Source: Camillea tinctor (lineage: Eukaryota > Ascomycota > Sordariomycetes > Xylariales > Xylariaceae). From it: a stretch of 64,000 nt of DNA. Made by a program: the position numbers and the translations under genes. Of the stretch, positions 44,422 through 56,950 are shown one piece after another; position 1 is the first letter of the stretch; every line of letters starts with the position of its first letter. Location: the NCBI GenBank assembly GCA_022578605.1, contig MU394055.1:748902-812901 (forward strand), read 5' to 3'. Under the pieces are notes generated by a model, which searched no databases, was not told where the DNA came from, and worked only from the letters and a program-made list of their open reading frames with translations.

Positions 44422-46278
44422 GAGAGCTCCTTAATAAAGGAAGCTTTCTCAGAAGAAAACGCAATGCATTTGGACGGCGTTCGTGTTTTAAAAATAACTT
44501 CCAAACAAAAAGCTCGGGGCGCAGTCAAACATAGAATCGTTGAGCTCAGCATTACCGTAAAATCATACACATCAACGTCAGAGAGTGGGGGGTTTTTTTA
44601 GGGCAAAGCACAATTGCTAATACAATCGAGGACGAGGAAGGGGGTTTGTGCGAGCTAGCGACCGTGTGGTCCGATGAGATGGTTTTGCTTGTTCTACCTG
44701 ACTTTACTTGACTTGACTTTCAGATGCCTTCTCGTATCAGCGTACAGCACAACACCGCAGTAGTCACTAGAAAGATATAATGTTATCCGATATAACCTAG
44801 GTTATACATTTCGCTGTTACAAGATCGATCTAATGGCAGACAAGGGAGGGGAGAAGGCCTGAGAGACACAGACAAACATTGCAATCGTGATTTACGAACC
44901 ATTTATCACCTATCAACGGTGTTAGACAGCCATTCCCATACCTATATATGCGAGACAATGCAGTTCATGATCTAAGCGTGCAGAACAAAGTGTCGTGTAA
45001 TGAGATGCGCTAGGTTGTTTATCAGCTATTAACACCTCAGCAAAGGCCCCCTTTCACCTCGGAAACGAAGCTCTCCAGGCCCCATAGATGCAGGAGATGC
45101 AAGTTGCTCGTTCAATAGTTTGGCGACACGTGAAGCAAGGTCATGTACTGCAAAGTGGTGCTGGGGTCACAAATTCGGTTACCCATTAGGACGGCCAGCC
45201 AGCCAGCGAGCGTGCCGCAGTTGAACGGTTGACGAACCCTAGCTGGAAGGCCAGGGGGAGGGGGAAGACGATGGTTCGTCAGACCAGGGGGGTGGGAACG
45301 GACCAGAAGTGGGGAGGTTGCACGCGCTTGGAAGTGGGGGGTGGCTCAGGGGGGGTGGACTTGGGGTGGGCTGGGTGATTTTCGTTCGTCGGTCGAAAAG
45401 TTTTCTGGTCTACCCTTTTTTTTGTTTACTTTTTCCTTTTTGCCCCGCATAGCAACCATTTTGGGACTGTTCCTTCAAAACAATTTTCCTAATCGAGACA
45501 ACACACTGCCACCTTTATACCTACTCAGTAAGACCGTTGCATGTAATCTCTCATACACACAGCCTTTAATCTTTTCTTTTTTCTCTCTCCCTGGCTTGTC
45601 ATTTTTACATGGCTGGAGTGTGCTACCGAAGGTTGGAGTGTCTGTGTATTATCCGAGTTGCGAGCTTTTTGCTAGTGAGCTCCTAGCATCTAGCAGCATT
45701 CAGTATTCCCCTCCCCCCCTTTTTTTTTCCTTGAATTGTCGGTCAACTTTGATTTTTGGGGAAATTGTTGTCAAATCGGGGGGAAAAAGAAAAAAAAAAT
45801 CAATAACAACAACATAACAACAATAATCGCCATCGTCACATTATACCAAAACAATCATAACAACAACACCACCAAACAGAGTTTGACCGCATCTATTATT
45901 ATTTTTCTCTCTTACATACGCACAGTGGCAGAACAAATCAAGAAGCCCACGCCTGATGCGGAGGGGTTCTTCGACCGCCACAAAGTAACCAAGGCATACC
46001 ATTGATTGCCCCAGCGTTGTTCGCAACAGGTTTTCCTAGTTTGCTTGGATAACGTATGGGCTCGGTTTGGAGCCTGTCAACATCATCCCTCAGCTCCTCT
46101 CTGTGTCTTGGCCCCTACCCGATCTTCTGGGTGGCAAGACAAACATCGTATCGGATACTGAAAACGGGAAGCAAGGAAGCCGGAGGTAATACTGAAGCGT
46201 AAAGGAAGAAGGAGAAAGTGTAAACTCGATTGAGCAGAAGAAACCAGACCTCCCGGATTTCGGGAGAGTGAAGACGCC
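44422..46278. other. Intergenic region with probable leader of the next gene
   Basis: The 3' side of the decarboxylase is followed by a G-rich stretch (45240-45370), then pyrimidine-rich and A-rich segments before the ADIP-domain gene. Frames such as 45341-45817 and 45736-46005 (+) are low-complexity and lack motifs; they may be upstream ORFs of a leader. Confidence 0.5.
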
Positions 46279-49200
46279 ATGATCGACGCCGAAAACCTGC
46301 GAACAGCTTCGCTGTACATCAACAATCAACTGTTATCGCGGGGCCTCTTACGCGATGGCCAGAGCATCGACTTTGCGGACCCCGAGATGGGCGACGGCGG
46401 GCTGCAGGCTACCATGGGAAGGGTCATGAGTGTTGTCAATGATCTAATCCTCCGACGAGACGTACGTATTATTTTTCTTATATCACTTGTCCGACATCTA
46501 CTTGCCCATTTACACCATGTCTGGGATCAGCTTACCCAGGTCTCCCTTTGATCAAACTCCCTGTATATACACGTGAGACCTGGTGTCATCTGAAGAGAGA
46601 TATCAAGCTAATACATCCTTTCATCAATTTTACAGCGCGATGCCGAACACCGTGAAGCGCTCTCCACGACCTTACGTGGTCTCCGCGCCGAGTCCCAGCG
46701 ACAAACGACCGAGTTTTCGCGCCAGTCAGACAAGCTACAAGACACACAACGAAAGCTTGACGGGGCCGAGGCCACAGAGCGAGCATTGCGTGTCCAGCTC
46801 AAGACTGCCGAATCCCACATTCACAAGTTGAAGGAAGAGATGATCCGACTCAAGGCGCTCGTGTCACAGACACGGGCCGCTTGCGCGAACGAGGTGCGCA
46901 AGCGAGATCGCCAGATCGACAGTCTCAAGAAAGCCGTCACAGACGCTGGGCGCGTCAGAGGTGGCGGCAAGAGCAGGGACATCATGACCATCAGCATCGT
47001 GGGCGAGGTCGGTGCCGGTATGGGAGAAGATGGTAGCATGGGCATGGGGGTGCCCGCTGGCGCCACCGAAGCCGAGGGCTACAGTCTGCGCATGGAGACG
47101 AACGAGTTCCTCACCGAGCTAGCCCGAGGCCTCAGCGAGGAGAACGAAGGTCTCCTGACTCTTGTGCGACGCACTGTCGACGGACTACGTGAGATGAGTG
47201 GTCTGGACCGAAATGGGGAGAGTGTCAATGGCTACGATAGTCAAAACGGAAACTTCTCCGTGCAGCCGCCCCAGAAGAACGCTGAAGAGCTTGCGACCGA
47301 GCTCGAAGCCATCGTCGAGCATCTTCGGACGATTCTCACTAACCCCTCGTTTGTACCTATCGAGGAGGTTGAGGTCCGGGAAGAGGCCATCAACCGCCTC
47401 CGGGCCGGCCTAGAAACCATGGAAGAGCGCTGGAAGGACGCCGTACAATTGATTGATGGTTGGCGGCGACGCATGGTTTCAAGTGGCAAGTCGATCGATG
47501 TGGAGGATCTCAAAATGGGGTTGAGACTCAGTCCAGTCCGCGTCAGAAACGTGGAGGAGACTGCGCACGTCGTGCCCCTGAGATTGCCTTGTGTTGAGGA
47601 GGAAGAGGAGGACGAGGAGGATGAGGAAGAAGAAGGGGTAGAGGTGGCCTACGTTCAAGAGCCCGAGCAAGTCGAGGAGGCCCAGATACGACGGTCCCCC
47701 AGCCCGGCCGAATCCCTCCACCTCGTCCCCGCGCCCGGCTATGAGGCCGAAGAGAACGAGAATGACGAGGACTCAGATTCATATTCGAGCATCTTCCAGG
47801 ACGACGTGGAAATTGACGATCTCGATGTCGAGGAGCCAAATGTGCAGATCCTACAAGCCTCCACGACACTGTCAAGGGACTCTTCTTCTCCTTTGCCGGA
47901 ACCTCCACAACTTAGCCCTCTTAAGGACTCATACTCCTCAGGAAATAAGCGGTCCGGTAGTGGCGCCCCCACGCGCAAGGGGCCCGGTGATTTTAGCACC
48001 ATAGTAGAAGAAAACACCTGGGATCTCATTGCTGCCGAGCAGGAGCCAGAAGAACCTGCTGGTGTCCCAGCAGAGAGCACGAAGCCGAAGTCTGTGAAGC
48101 ACAGACCGTCAAAATTGAAGCTGGATAAACAGCATTCTCGTCCCACTTCTTCAGACTCGGCGTACGATAGTCCGTTGTTTGGGAAGTCTGGTGAACGGCC
48201 ATCGCAATCTCCACCCTCGCGGAAACTATTCTCGAAACCCTCAGCTCCAGCTCCAGCTCCCGCTCCAGTCTCGGCTCCACCTTCAGCCACGATTCAGCAG
48301 CAACCACGAACAATCCCGAGATCACAGCCTGAGCCGGAACCCTCTCAACAAGCCCGGAGAATCACACGAGCAGCCGCTAGAAAGTCTCAGGAGGCACCGC
48401 CTTCTCCTTCTGTGAATATATCAGAACCGCGGACTAGGTCATCTCATAAGAGAACAAGCTCAGACCCGAGTCCGAAAAAGGAGTCTGCCCCTGCTAGAAC
48501 AGGCACGCCGACACGTCACATGGCATCCAAATCTACATCTTCATCGTCCAAGGCAACATCAGAAACTGTTGCATCGGCAGCTATAGCTACGGCTCCTATT
48601 GTACCGGCACCGGCAACAAGCCCAACAAAGGCGCAACAATCGCCTCAACGCCCGACAAATCGCTCTCCCGTCCGTAGAGAAACCGTTCCACCTACAACAG
48701 CATCGTCGCGGCTACCGCGCAGAAATAACCCACCACCACCCCAGCAGAGCCCACTCACTATGGCAACGATAGCCGCTAAATTGGCTGCTTCAGAGCGAGA
48801 GGCAGATGCTGCGAGGGTTAGAGCAAAGCTAAGAGCGCTACGTAAAGGAGTCAAAGCCAACACAACCCCGGCTACGACTAACGAGGACAAGACAACCGAT
48901 GTTTCTGCCCAACCTGAGCAGTCCCAGCTTCAGACTCTACAAGAAGAGGATGTCGACCCCGTAAAGAAGGACCTTGATCCGCCACCTCCACTGACGGGAT
49001 CAACCTCGCTCTCGCGGTCGCAGAAGCAGAGACAAAAGGAAACGCAAAGCCAGGGACGCCCCACCTCTCGAGGGAAGAGCCTAAATGCAAACGTGAACGG
49101 CAACAGGGTTAAACCTGATGCAGCAGATGATGACATTGACGAGCTCGCCCTCGGTACAAACCCGAACATCAGCCCCTCGCGGTCACGAAGACTGGCCACC

Positions 49201-49413
49201 AAGAACAACAAAGACATCGGTAACGCCACCCCCAATGCCGCGGCAGACCTCAACGAGGCCATGAGCAAGGCTAAGCGCCGCCGCGACCGCCGCTCAAGTA
49301 AGGTCGCCTCGGTGCGCCGGAGCACCCTGAGCCCATGGGAGCTCGAAAGTCTGATCCAGGGGGGCGTAGCGGTCAGCCCGTCGGCCGCACGTGTAGAGAG
49401 CCCGGCACGGTAG
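46279..49413 (+). CDS. ADIP-like coiled-coil protein (2 exons)
   Basis: Proposed exons are 46279-46461 and 46636-49413, giving 986 residues. The 174-nt intron (GTACGT...TTTTACAG) joins in phase 0 and restores the continuous helix LILRRD-RDAEHREALS. The N-terminal 180 residues (MIDAENLRTASLYINNQLLS, then VVNDLILRRD, then long heptads) resemble the Afadin/alpha-actinin-binding (ADIP) domain of fungal proteins related to NIMA-interacting or spindle-pole factors. A second helical block ends near residue 320 (LRAGLETMEERWKDAVQLID). A run of Asp/Glu lies near 380-395. The C-terminal two thirds is S/P/T/K-rich and disordered, ending in a basic helix (KAKRRRDRRSSK) and SPWELESLIQGG. It is probably a mitotic scaffold; the exact orthologue is not established. 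Confidence 0.8.
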
Positions 49414-51513
49414 ACGGGATTTCGGTCGGCGTTTGGGTTTTTTTCCGGGAGGGGAGGGAGATATATTGTACCAAAACAAACCCAAAAACACGGATCTCCA
49501 TGACGAGAGCCTTGTCGCATAACATAGCATGCATAGTCGGCGGCGTTAGCGAAACTTAGAAATAACAACAACCCAGAGAAGAACGAGCGAAACCTAGCTA
49601 CCCCAGTTGCTTTTTGGCTGAGGGTAGAAAGGAGAGATAGGAGCGAATTCAACTTGTACCAGATGTTCGTGGAAGATTGAGGAGATGAGAAAAGAAGACA
49701 GAAAGGATTCATGACGAACAGGATCATTATGAGGAGTTTGGAAAGGAAATTGTCTTTTTATTTTTCTTCTCCGATTCTATTTCCTTGTTTCCGCCCCTTC
49801 TTCCCTTCCCTGTCTCTCTTATCAACTACATATCAAACATTCTCCACCAGACCTGAATGCGTACCAGAGTCGGGCTAAAGAAGAGATGCGAAGAGAGATA
49901 GGAAGAAAAGAAGACGGGGAAGAGAGGAAAGTATGTTTTAAAGATGAAAAGCAAAAAAGGAGAAATTCTTTTTGAAAGGCCTGGGAAATAGGGTTGTCAT
50001 TGGGCATAGGAAGGGGGGTTTTCAAACCAGAGGTGGGATAAGGGGGGAACCCCGGGGAGGGTAAACCAAAGGGATGTGGTGGTTTTTATTGTCACGATAT
50101 GAAGCTTATGACCCGAATCCCCCCCCTTTTTTTGGTGGATATTTCTTTACTTATTTTTTTTCTTTTCTTTTGTTTCCGCTACTTATCTATCCATTCTACC
50201 TACTAACCACTCGCCCACCCACTTACCCACACTAACCCTGGAACCCTTTCTCTTTTTTTCTTTTCTCTCCTCACTTCTTTCAGGGAGATGGAACGTCAGT
50301 CAATCTATTTCATGACTTTTCGGGGAAATGGAAGAGAAAGACGGATAAGAAAAAAGGGAGAGGGTTAAAAGGTTATGTATGTGGTTATAGGTGTGCGGTT
50401 ATGTACGGTGGTGTGTATAGGTATTGTTTACGCTTATGACCCGTTACGACGAAACTCCCAATATGAATAGGAAATTTATCATCGTTATATCATCGACGAT
50501 ATCATATCATATATCCATGAAAAATATCAACACGAAAAAAAAAAGGAAAAACAGAAAAGAAAAACCTTACTACATAGCATACACCATAAACCCTTACAAA
50601 TTACATAAAACAACAACCTAGATAGGATGATATGAATATAAGAAATGATCAAAATAATAATTAACCGTCTTAGAATTGCGTCAGTGGTGAATAATAATAC
50701 GTTCGAAGGTAGTTAGTTACCTAACTTAACATATGTATAGGTACATGCCATTAACCTAACTAGATTGTATTCTGCTGTGTACTGACACGTAGGCGCTCAA
50801 GTTAGGTACAGCCAGAGGAATACTAGAATAGGGAGAAGCGGAAAGTGGGAAGCCTTATTCAATGAGAAGAACCCGTACTACAAGATAGTCCTAGTATATA
50901 GAGCAAGTCACAGAACCAACAAGGACCAAGCAAACTTGTTACTTAACGTAGATCTCATTACGACCAGTATACATACATGATCTATCTGCCAGTCCACCCG
51001 AAACTACCGTTCCATGCCGTCCCAGCCTATCTATTTTCCGCGCCTAGAATTTCCTTTTTATTTTCCTACCTCTTTCCCCCCTTCAAGCGAAGGGGAAAGA
51101 AAACGAGGGAATTTAGAATTCAGTAAAAAAAAGAAATTAGACCGGGGTATCTCAGATAGACAGATAGAAAAGAAAAATTAGAAAAGGGGGGGAAAAAAAG
51201 GAGGGGGGCAGTGACGACACGATTGCTGTTGAAGCTGCTGCTCAGCATAGAACTGTCGTCGTGCCACTCTCAGTTGAACCAAGCTAACACCACTTGTCCA
51301 TGCGCCTTTGCAATAGACTTGGTATACAAAGCCAGATCTTTATAAACCACGGGACACCCCAAAGGTCGAATTGCTGCACGGCCCTTCCTGGTTGCATATC
51401 GAAGAGAGAGAGAGAAAAGAAGGAAAAAGGAAAGGGGGGAAAAGCAGGCCCCTTCAGAGTGATGGATTTACATATGTAAACGGTAGTCGTCGACGAGGAG
51501 GTTGCGAATTCCA
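49414..51513. other. Convergent intergenic region, no gene seen
   Basis: This spacer between the ADIP-like gene (+) and the TPR/F-box gene (-) is about 2.1 kb and rich in purine and pyrimidine runs (for example a CCCCCCC-TTTTTTT junction near 50130 and G/A tracts near 51180). It probably holds both 3' untranslated regions. No coding frame is supportable. Confidence 0.55.
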
Positions 51514-53775
51514 CTAATATTCGCTTTCATCTTGCGCCGCGTCCCGATACCATTTGTGCCACGAGTCCGGAACGTTGAGCAGATAGGATCCGTAGACGAC
51601 CTTAGCGCCAGTGTTCTCCTCGGCCCACTCCCGGAGGTCCTCCTTGAGGAGCCCCTGGCGGTGATACACCGTCTTGAGACCTTGCTGCATAAGGCCCCCG
51701 AGCACTGCGTCCGCTATCTGCTCGTGGCCGATATCGAGGGTCTGCAGGTTGGGGAAGCGGCTGCTTAGGTCCACCAGGAGGACTTCGGCAGTGTTGCACA
51801 GACTGTTGTTTAGTCCGCCGAGCCCCAAGAACTCGAGATGTGGACTCCTGAACCAGTCCCCGTGGGCCAAAATCTCACTACGCGACAATACTTCGTGACT
51901 GAAGGGCTTGAGCTCGAGCTCTCTGAGCGAGCCCGACTCGATCGACGGATTGAGCAGAATACGAAGGGACGCTGGGAACAGAGGTGCGTGGCCGATATAT
52001 TGGAATCGTCTCAACGATCTAAAGGGTACGGTTGTGGAGAGTATATGTTTGGCAACGAATTCCTGGGCCTGTCGTCCATCTATGCATATCTCTTCGATGC
52101 TAGGAGGGAAAAGAGGTGGGCGGGGTAACATTGCAGAGCTCGTGTTCAAGCCGGGGCATTTCAAAGAAAAGCTCCTCAGCTTTTCCCAGCGGCACATGGG
52201 CTGAGAACCTTGTGTCAAATTCAAGGCAAGGTTGTTTACCCATAATTCCTCTAGATTCGGCGTATTGTTGATGAGTGGAATCTGGAATGCAAATGAGAAA
52301 CAAGCCTATAGGGAAGGATTGTAGACGAGGCCCTAGGGAAACTTACCACATTAAGCCATTGTACACGCTTTTGGGAAGCGATGCGGAGCACCTTCAGTTC
52401 ACGTAGCAGAGGTATTTGCGTTAGAACATGTGATTGATGAGTCTCCGAACCTGGATCACCTATTGAAAATACTGATAGTTCCTGTATCGTTCTGGCAGAA
52501 GCGACCAGGATTTGCCGAAGGAATCCAGGTGTGCACAGTATATCTGATCCCAGGAAAAGCTTCGTGAGTTTGGGTAAGGGGATGTTATCAGAAACTAACC
52601 CCAGAGGCCCAAATCCAGGTCCTCGGAGTATGAGATTCTTCAGTTTAGGGCATAGTCTCAAGATGAGATGTAGCTTTTGGGGGTCGAGCCCGAACCTTTT
52701 AGTGTCACTGATGGCAAGGTGGGTGATCGAGTGGTTCCCATAGGATGCGTAGTTCTTGAAAGTCAATTGCGAGACGTGAACCCTTGGAGATAGGAAGTCA
52801 AAGGAAAATGTTGGGGCACACCAAAGATCATAAATAGCACTCTCTTTTCTCGCCCTCTTAGCATTCGTCAGGTAATCTCTCCAAGTTGTGGAGACACATC
52901 GGCTACGACTAATTGTGAAGAAAGGTTAGCTTGATGGGTTTTTTTGTTTTTTTCTGCTTTCGTACTTTAGGGGGTTGAAACCTACCAGAGAGAACGGAAG
53001 TCGATATACCGGAAGATCATGATAACGAGCTCAAGAGGGAACGTGCAGATGGGATCATATTTAATGAGACCTTTTGTCTTAATACTCAGTTCTTGTAGAA
53101 TCTGCAGAGGAAGGGGGTGGTGGTTAGCAAGCCTCTATATCTGTGTTTCAAAGTTAAGTTCAGAGGTTCCTTACTTGGAGGAGAGGATGAGTTGGATTCT
53201 TTTCCTTTACGAGCTGACCACCTCGATCGTAAACATAGTATGCCTGACGCAATGTGCCCTTCAACCGCAAGACCTTCCCAAGGCGTAAATATCCCTAATG
53301 GTGTTGGGTTAGCTGTGGTAGATCTAAGCAGTATTAGGACAAGACGGCACCGTACCCTGGGATCTCTTGGGGAGAGACCGATCATGGTTTCGGCATCATG
53401 CAGAACCTGTTCCAGCCGTCCTTCTTTCTCGTGGGCAGCTGCTAGAGAGTCCAGTGCATCGAGGTGGATGGAATTCCTGCATCGCTGATGGGACCTAGCC
53501 GAGCAGATGCATTTCTTCTTAAGCTCTTCCTTCAGCTTGTTCTTCTCGATGGCGTCTAGCAACGATGTGCAAGGGCATGACTGCTTCCGTACCGGGACGA
53601 GGCATGTGCAGCTGTTTGCGACCTTAGTGAAGATGGCAACGGCTTTTGTGTAGTCCTCTTTGGAATAGTAGGCCATGCCCTTCTGGAGCCATCGAGTGTC
53701 CGAGCTGGGATTCGGATTGACGATGGCATTGGCATTGGCATTGGCATTGGCATTGGCGTGAGTACTCAACGCCAT
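51514..53775 (-). CDS. TPR / F-box / LRR protein, Pof3/Dia2-like (5 exons)
   Basis: Proposed exons in reading order are 53775-53356, 53294-53175, 53101-52986, 52908-52347 and 52281-51514, giving 661 residues. Phases agree (0, 0, 2, 0), and donors are GTACGG, GTAAGG, GTAGGT and GTAAGT. The N-terminus has an Ala-Asn repeat, then TPR-type helices (WLQKGMAYYSKEDYTKAVAI; DALDSLAAAHEKEGRLEQVL; GYLRLGKVLRLKG). The F-box follows at about 190-235 (YDPICTFPLELVIMIFRYID, then CVSTTWRDYL). The C-terminal 400 residues carry leucine-rich repeats (LILRLCPKLKNLILRGPGFG; LEFLGLGGLNN; FPNLQTLDIGHEQ). This order is that of S. pombe Pof3 and yeast Dia2, SCF adaptors acting on replication-fork and chromatin proteins. 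A CxC-rich insert lies within the TPR region (SCTCLVPVRKQSCPCTS). Confidence 0.88.
53725..53754 (-). repeat. Hexamer repeat encoding Ala-Asn run
   Basis: GGCATT occurs five times in tandem (plus-strand orientation) within the first exon of the TPR/F-box gene, encoding alternating Ala and Asn near residue 10. The repeat is in frame, so copy number can vary without breaking the protein. Confidence 0.9.
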
Positions 53776-53910
53776 CTTTAAGATGTAATCGCCGAGAAAC
53801 CTAAGATATTACTGATTGACTAGGATAGTGATGATTGAGGGGTTGAATAATTGACAGGAAGAGTTGTGATTGTTGTTATTGTTGTTGTTTACCATCGGCG
53901 ATAATGAGGT

Positions 53911-53939
53911 TGTAGTGGTAGTGGTAGTGGTAGTGGTGA
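53911..53939. repeat. GTAGTG-type simple repeat
   Basis: Tandem GTAGTG units lie upstream of the TPR/F-box gene start, in its promoter region. Confidence 0.75.
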
Positions 53940-54301
53940 TGGTAAAGGTGATGGCCGATAACAATGATGTGCAGCGGGTTGTGTGTAATGGAATTTATTT
54001 AGTCGACGCGGTTTATGAATTTAACGACGCGTCTTGCCAGTTAATTGAATTTGGTGGGGTAATTCCCATTCACTACCGTAGTTTGCTCATTCACTAGATA
54101 CACTAACAATTGTACCCTCAATTACCCCGCCATTTGTTCTATTGGCTCACATTGCAGGTGCTTATTACTAAGAGCTGTAAAGTCCCTTTGTACATATGCC
54201 ATGTTTTATTTTTAGTTTTTAGCCAAAGGTACATAGTAGTAAGTAAATGTAGTGTAACCTGGAGTTACACCAAAGGGAGTTTACAGTTAACCTATAGATA
54301 A

Positions 54302-54330
54302 AGAGAGAGAGAGAGAGAGAGGGAGAGAGA
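54302..54330. repeat. (GA)n microsatellite
   Basis: About 14 GA units with one interruption (GGGAGA). Confidence 0.9.
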
Positions 54331-54935
54331 ACACAAATATCAATCAATACATAACAATTTCATTATATAAAATAAAAATACTAAACATACCTATGGCTTA
54401 TTTTAGACTACTGCTCGGGCAGAAAAAAAAATTAGAAGATCATTAATATAAAAATGACATCTAGACCAAACCCCCTAACCTAGTAATCTGTAGTGCATAC
54501 CAAGGAAGTGTGAATATAAATTACTTAAGGTACGTTACATAGGTTACCTAGTGTACATGTATATAACCTACTAATGTACCTAAATTCCCCTGTCCGACTC
54601 TTCCGGTACACTAGGTATAAGGAGCCACGATGGCAGCGGCCGCAGATGGGGCACCTAACCTATCCTCAGGTCCCTGAGGTCCCCTAAAGGACCCACACGT
54701 CAGGGGCTGTGGAACGAGGTCTAGGCTGTGACAAGTGAACCTTACCCAGCAAGGCCTACCTAACTAGGGCGATCATCACGTGGCCAAGGGTAACTGCTGT
54801 CCGCTAACCTAGGCGATTGGGGGCATCGAGGGCTCCAGGGCTATGGCGAACCTTACGCATCGGAACGGAGTTTACTAGGTATCCAAAGTTAGCTTCCAAT
54901 GAGGTTATATACCGAAGTCAACTACCTACCTAGGT

Positions 54936-54962
54936 TAGGGAGTACCTAGGTACCTAGGTAAC
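54936..54962. repeat. Cluster of TACCTAGGTA palindromes
   Basis: This is the densest example of an intergenic motif seen across the window: consecutive CTACCTACCTAGGTT, GTACCTAGG and TACCTAGGTAACC. Others lie at about 6258, 10983, 19760, 25148, 27674, 29722, 32151, 38547 and 61383, never inside a gene model. Confidence 0.7.
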
Positions 54963-56181
54963 CCGGGCTCGGATTTAATAACATACCTAGAGTTTCTTCC
55001 CGGTGGACTCGGTATCCTCTTGCGTCGTTTCGGGATTTGCTTTCTGTTCACCGAAGGAAGAACGCCCTTGAGATAATCATACATATAGTAGTAAAAAAAA
55101 TACAGGTCATTTTAAGTTCCCTGCAGGAAAAGGTGCCCACAGGGACCTCAAGAACCCATCTACCGAATCTATGATCAATCTATAACTGAGTTAACTTTTT
55201 AGTTACTAACCAAATTGGGTACCAAGCCTTGACTTACACGACACCGACTTACACATGAAGTAGGGACTTGCTGTTTGAGCACTGCCTTGCTCACTTGGGA
55301 AGACGAAGGGAAGGGGGCAAAGGCGGGAATGTAGTAATATCTAATACTGAAGATTGGTTGAATTAAGTAAATATAACGTAGATAAACAACCAACCTACCC
55401 CTTTAGCTAAGTATCCAATCCATCTATACCTATATCTATACCTATACCTATACCTTAACTTACATCTTATACATACACATCTCCACTCTCTCCCTCCCCT
55501 CCTCCCCGTGCCATGTCATGCCGCGCCATTCCGGTCCCAACCACCAGGGTCCAACCGGGCGGCGGGGAGGGGGAAGAAGGGAGGAAGGGAGGGACTGTGG
55601 GTAATGGTAGGGCGTGTAAGTAAGCTATCGGCCCGTCGCGGACAGAGCGGAAAGCCCACTTCAATGACACCTTGGCAGACCGAGGAAACGCCTGCAACAA
55701 CGAAAACAGTTTGCGGGAAATCAAGGATTAGAGTTACATATTAACATAGCAAACAAAAAGAAAATGGAGTAGGATGGACAGAGAGCGAGCGAGCAAGGGA
55801 GAGGGAGGGAGAAGAGTGGTTCGTAGTGGTGACGAGTAAGTAGACGTCGGGCTAGATTAACGGCCCGTCAGATGAGTCCGGGGATCTGGGTTTTCCCCCG
55901 GGGGAGAGGAACACACGTAAGTAGCCCACCTTGTGTTCCCGCTCCATGTGGTCCTGTACCGGTTTCTCTCTATCTCTGTCCTGATTTATCATCGTTATCA
56001 GAGACAGAGCGAAAAACCAGACGAGAGTAGTCCAAGTCACATACCACATATGATATCACGCGTACGCTCACGTACATCAACTAGATCCTCCTCGTCCTAG
56101 CTTCGATAGGAGAGCGATCCTGAGGGGCGGACTAGCGGGTAAGATCTTTGTCTTTGTTTTCCTGGCTCGTGCCTTGGACCT

Positions 56182-56204
56182 CCCCCCCCCCCCCCTTTTT
56201 TTTT
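56182..56204. repeat. C14-T9 homopolymer junction
   Basis: Fourteen C are followed directly by nine T, a 23-nt pyrimidine strand. Length calls here are liable to sequencing error. Confidence 0.85.
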
Positions 56205-56379
56205 CTCTCACCCTACCCTTGAAACGGGAATGAAGTCATATCCTTATCTTGGATTTACTTATTACGTTAGCAGTCTTTCACCCCCCGAAGGAGTATGCTT
56301 GATTGGATCACATTAGCCGCCCACCTTCACTTCTTTTTCTGGATATAGCTCCCTCCTGCTTGACGTATACATTGTCTGT

Positions 56380-56404
56380 GATATATATATATATATATAT
56401 ATAC
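56380..56404. repeat. (AT)n microsatellite
   Basis: About 12 AT units. Confidence 0.9.
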
Positions 56405-56910
56405 GACAGACGGGGGCCGAGAAAAATCCCTCGTGTGGAGGTAACGTGAAGTAGCAAGCCGGATAGGTCAGCTTGGTTGGTAAGGGCTTCCGACTCTCTC
56501 ATCACAGACCGAAATCTTTTTGTCCCGTCCTGCTGTACCTTACCCCTGAAATATGTTAGCAATTAAGGGGGGAAACAAAGGTAAATTATGCTGACAGGAG
56601 CGAAGGGTCGATCTCATGAGGGCAGTAGGAGATGTATAATAACATGCGCGCGGTAAGCAGCGTCTTTGATTATAAACCTTTCAGGGTCTATAGAAGCCAG
56701 TCAGCCGGTCAGTAAATCGACATGCTTGCTTCATCCCTCCCGTCCTCCCCTTGTTTTTTTTTCTTACCTTGTCCGCCCCGAGACATACAGCTCGTGGCAC
56801 GCATAAAACAATCATACTGAGATGAAGTAGGTGGTGGATTCTACCTGAAGAACCGTGTGGCATCCCTAAACCATTGTCGCCCCGGAACTCGGTCCTAGTG
56901 GCTGAGGAAA

Positions 56911-56950
56911 TGCGATGCGATGCGATGCGAGGTGAGGTGAGGTGAGGTGA
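56911..56950. repeat. Paired pentamer repeats (TGCGA)4 (GGTGA)4
   Basis: Two different five-base units, each four copies, sit side by side without a gap; the second may derive from the first by base changes. Confidence 0.85.
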
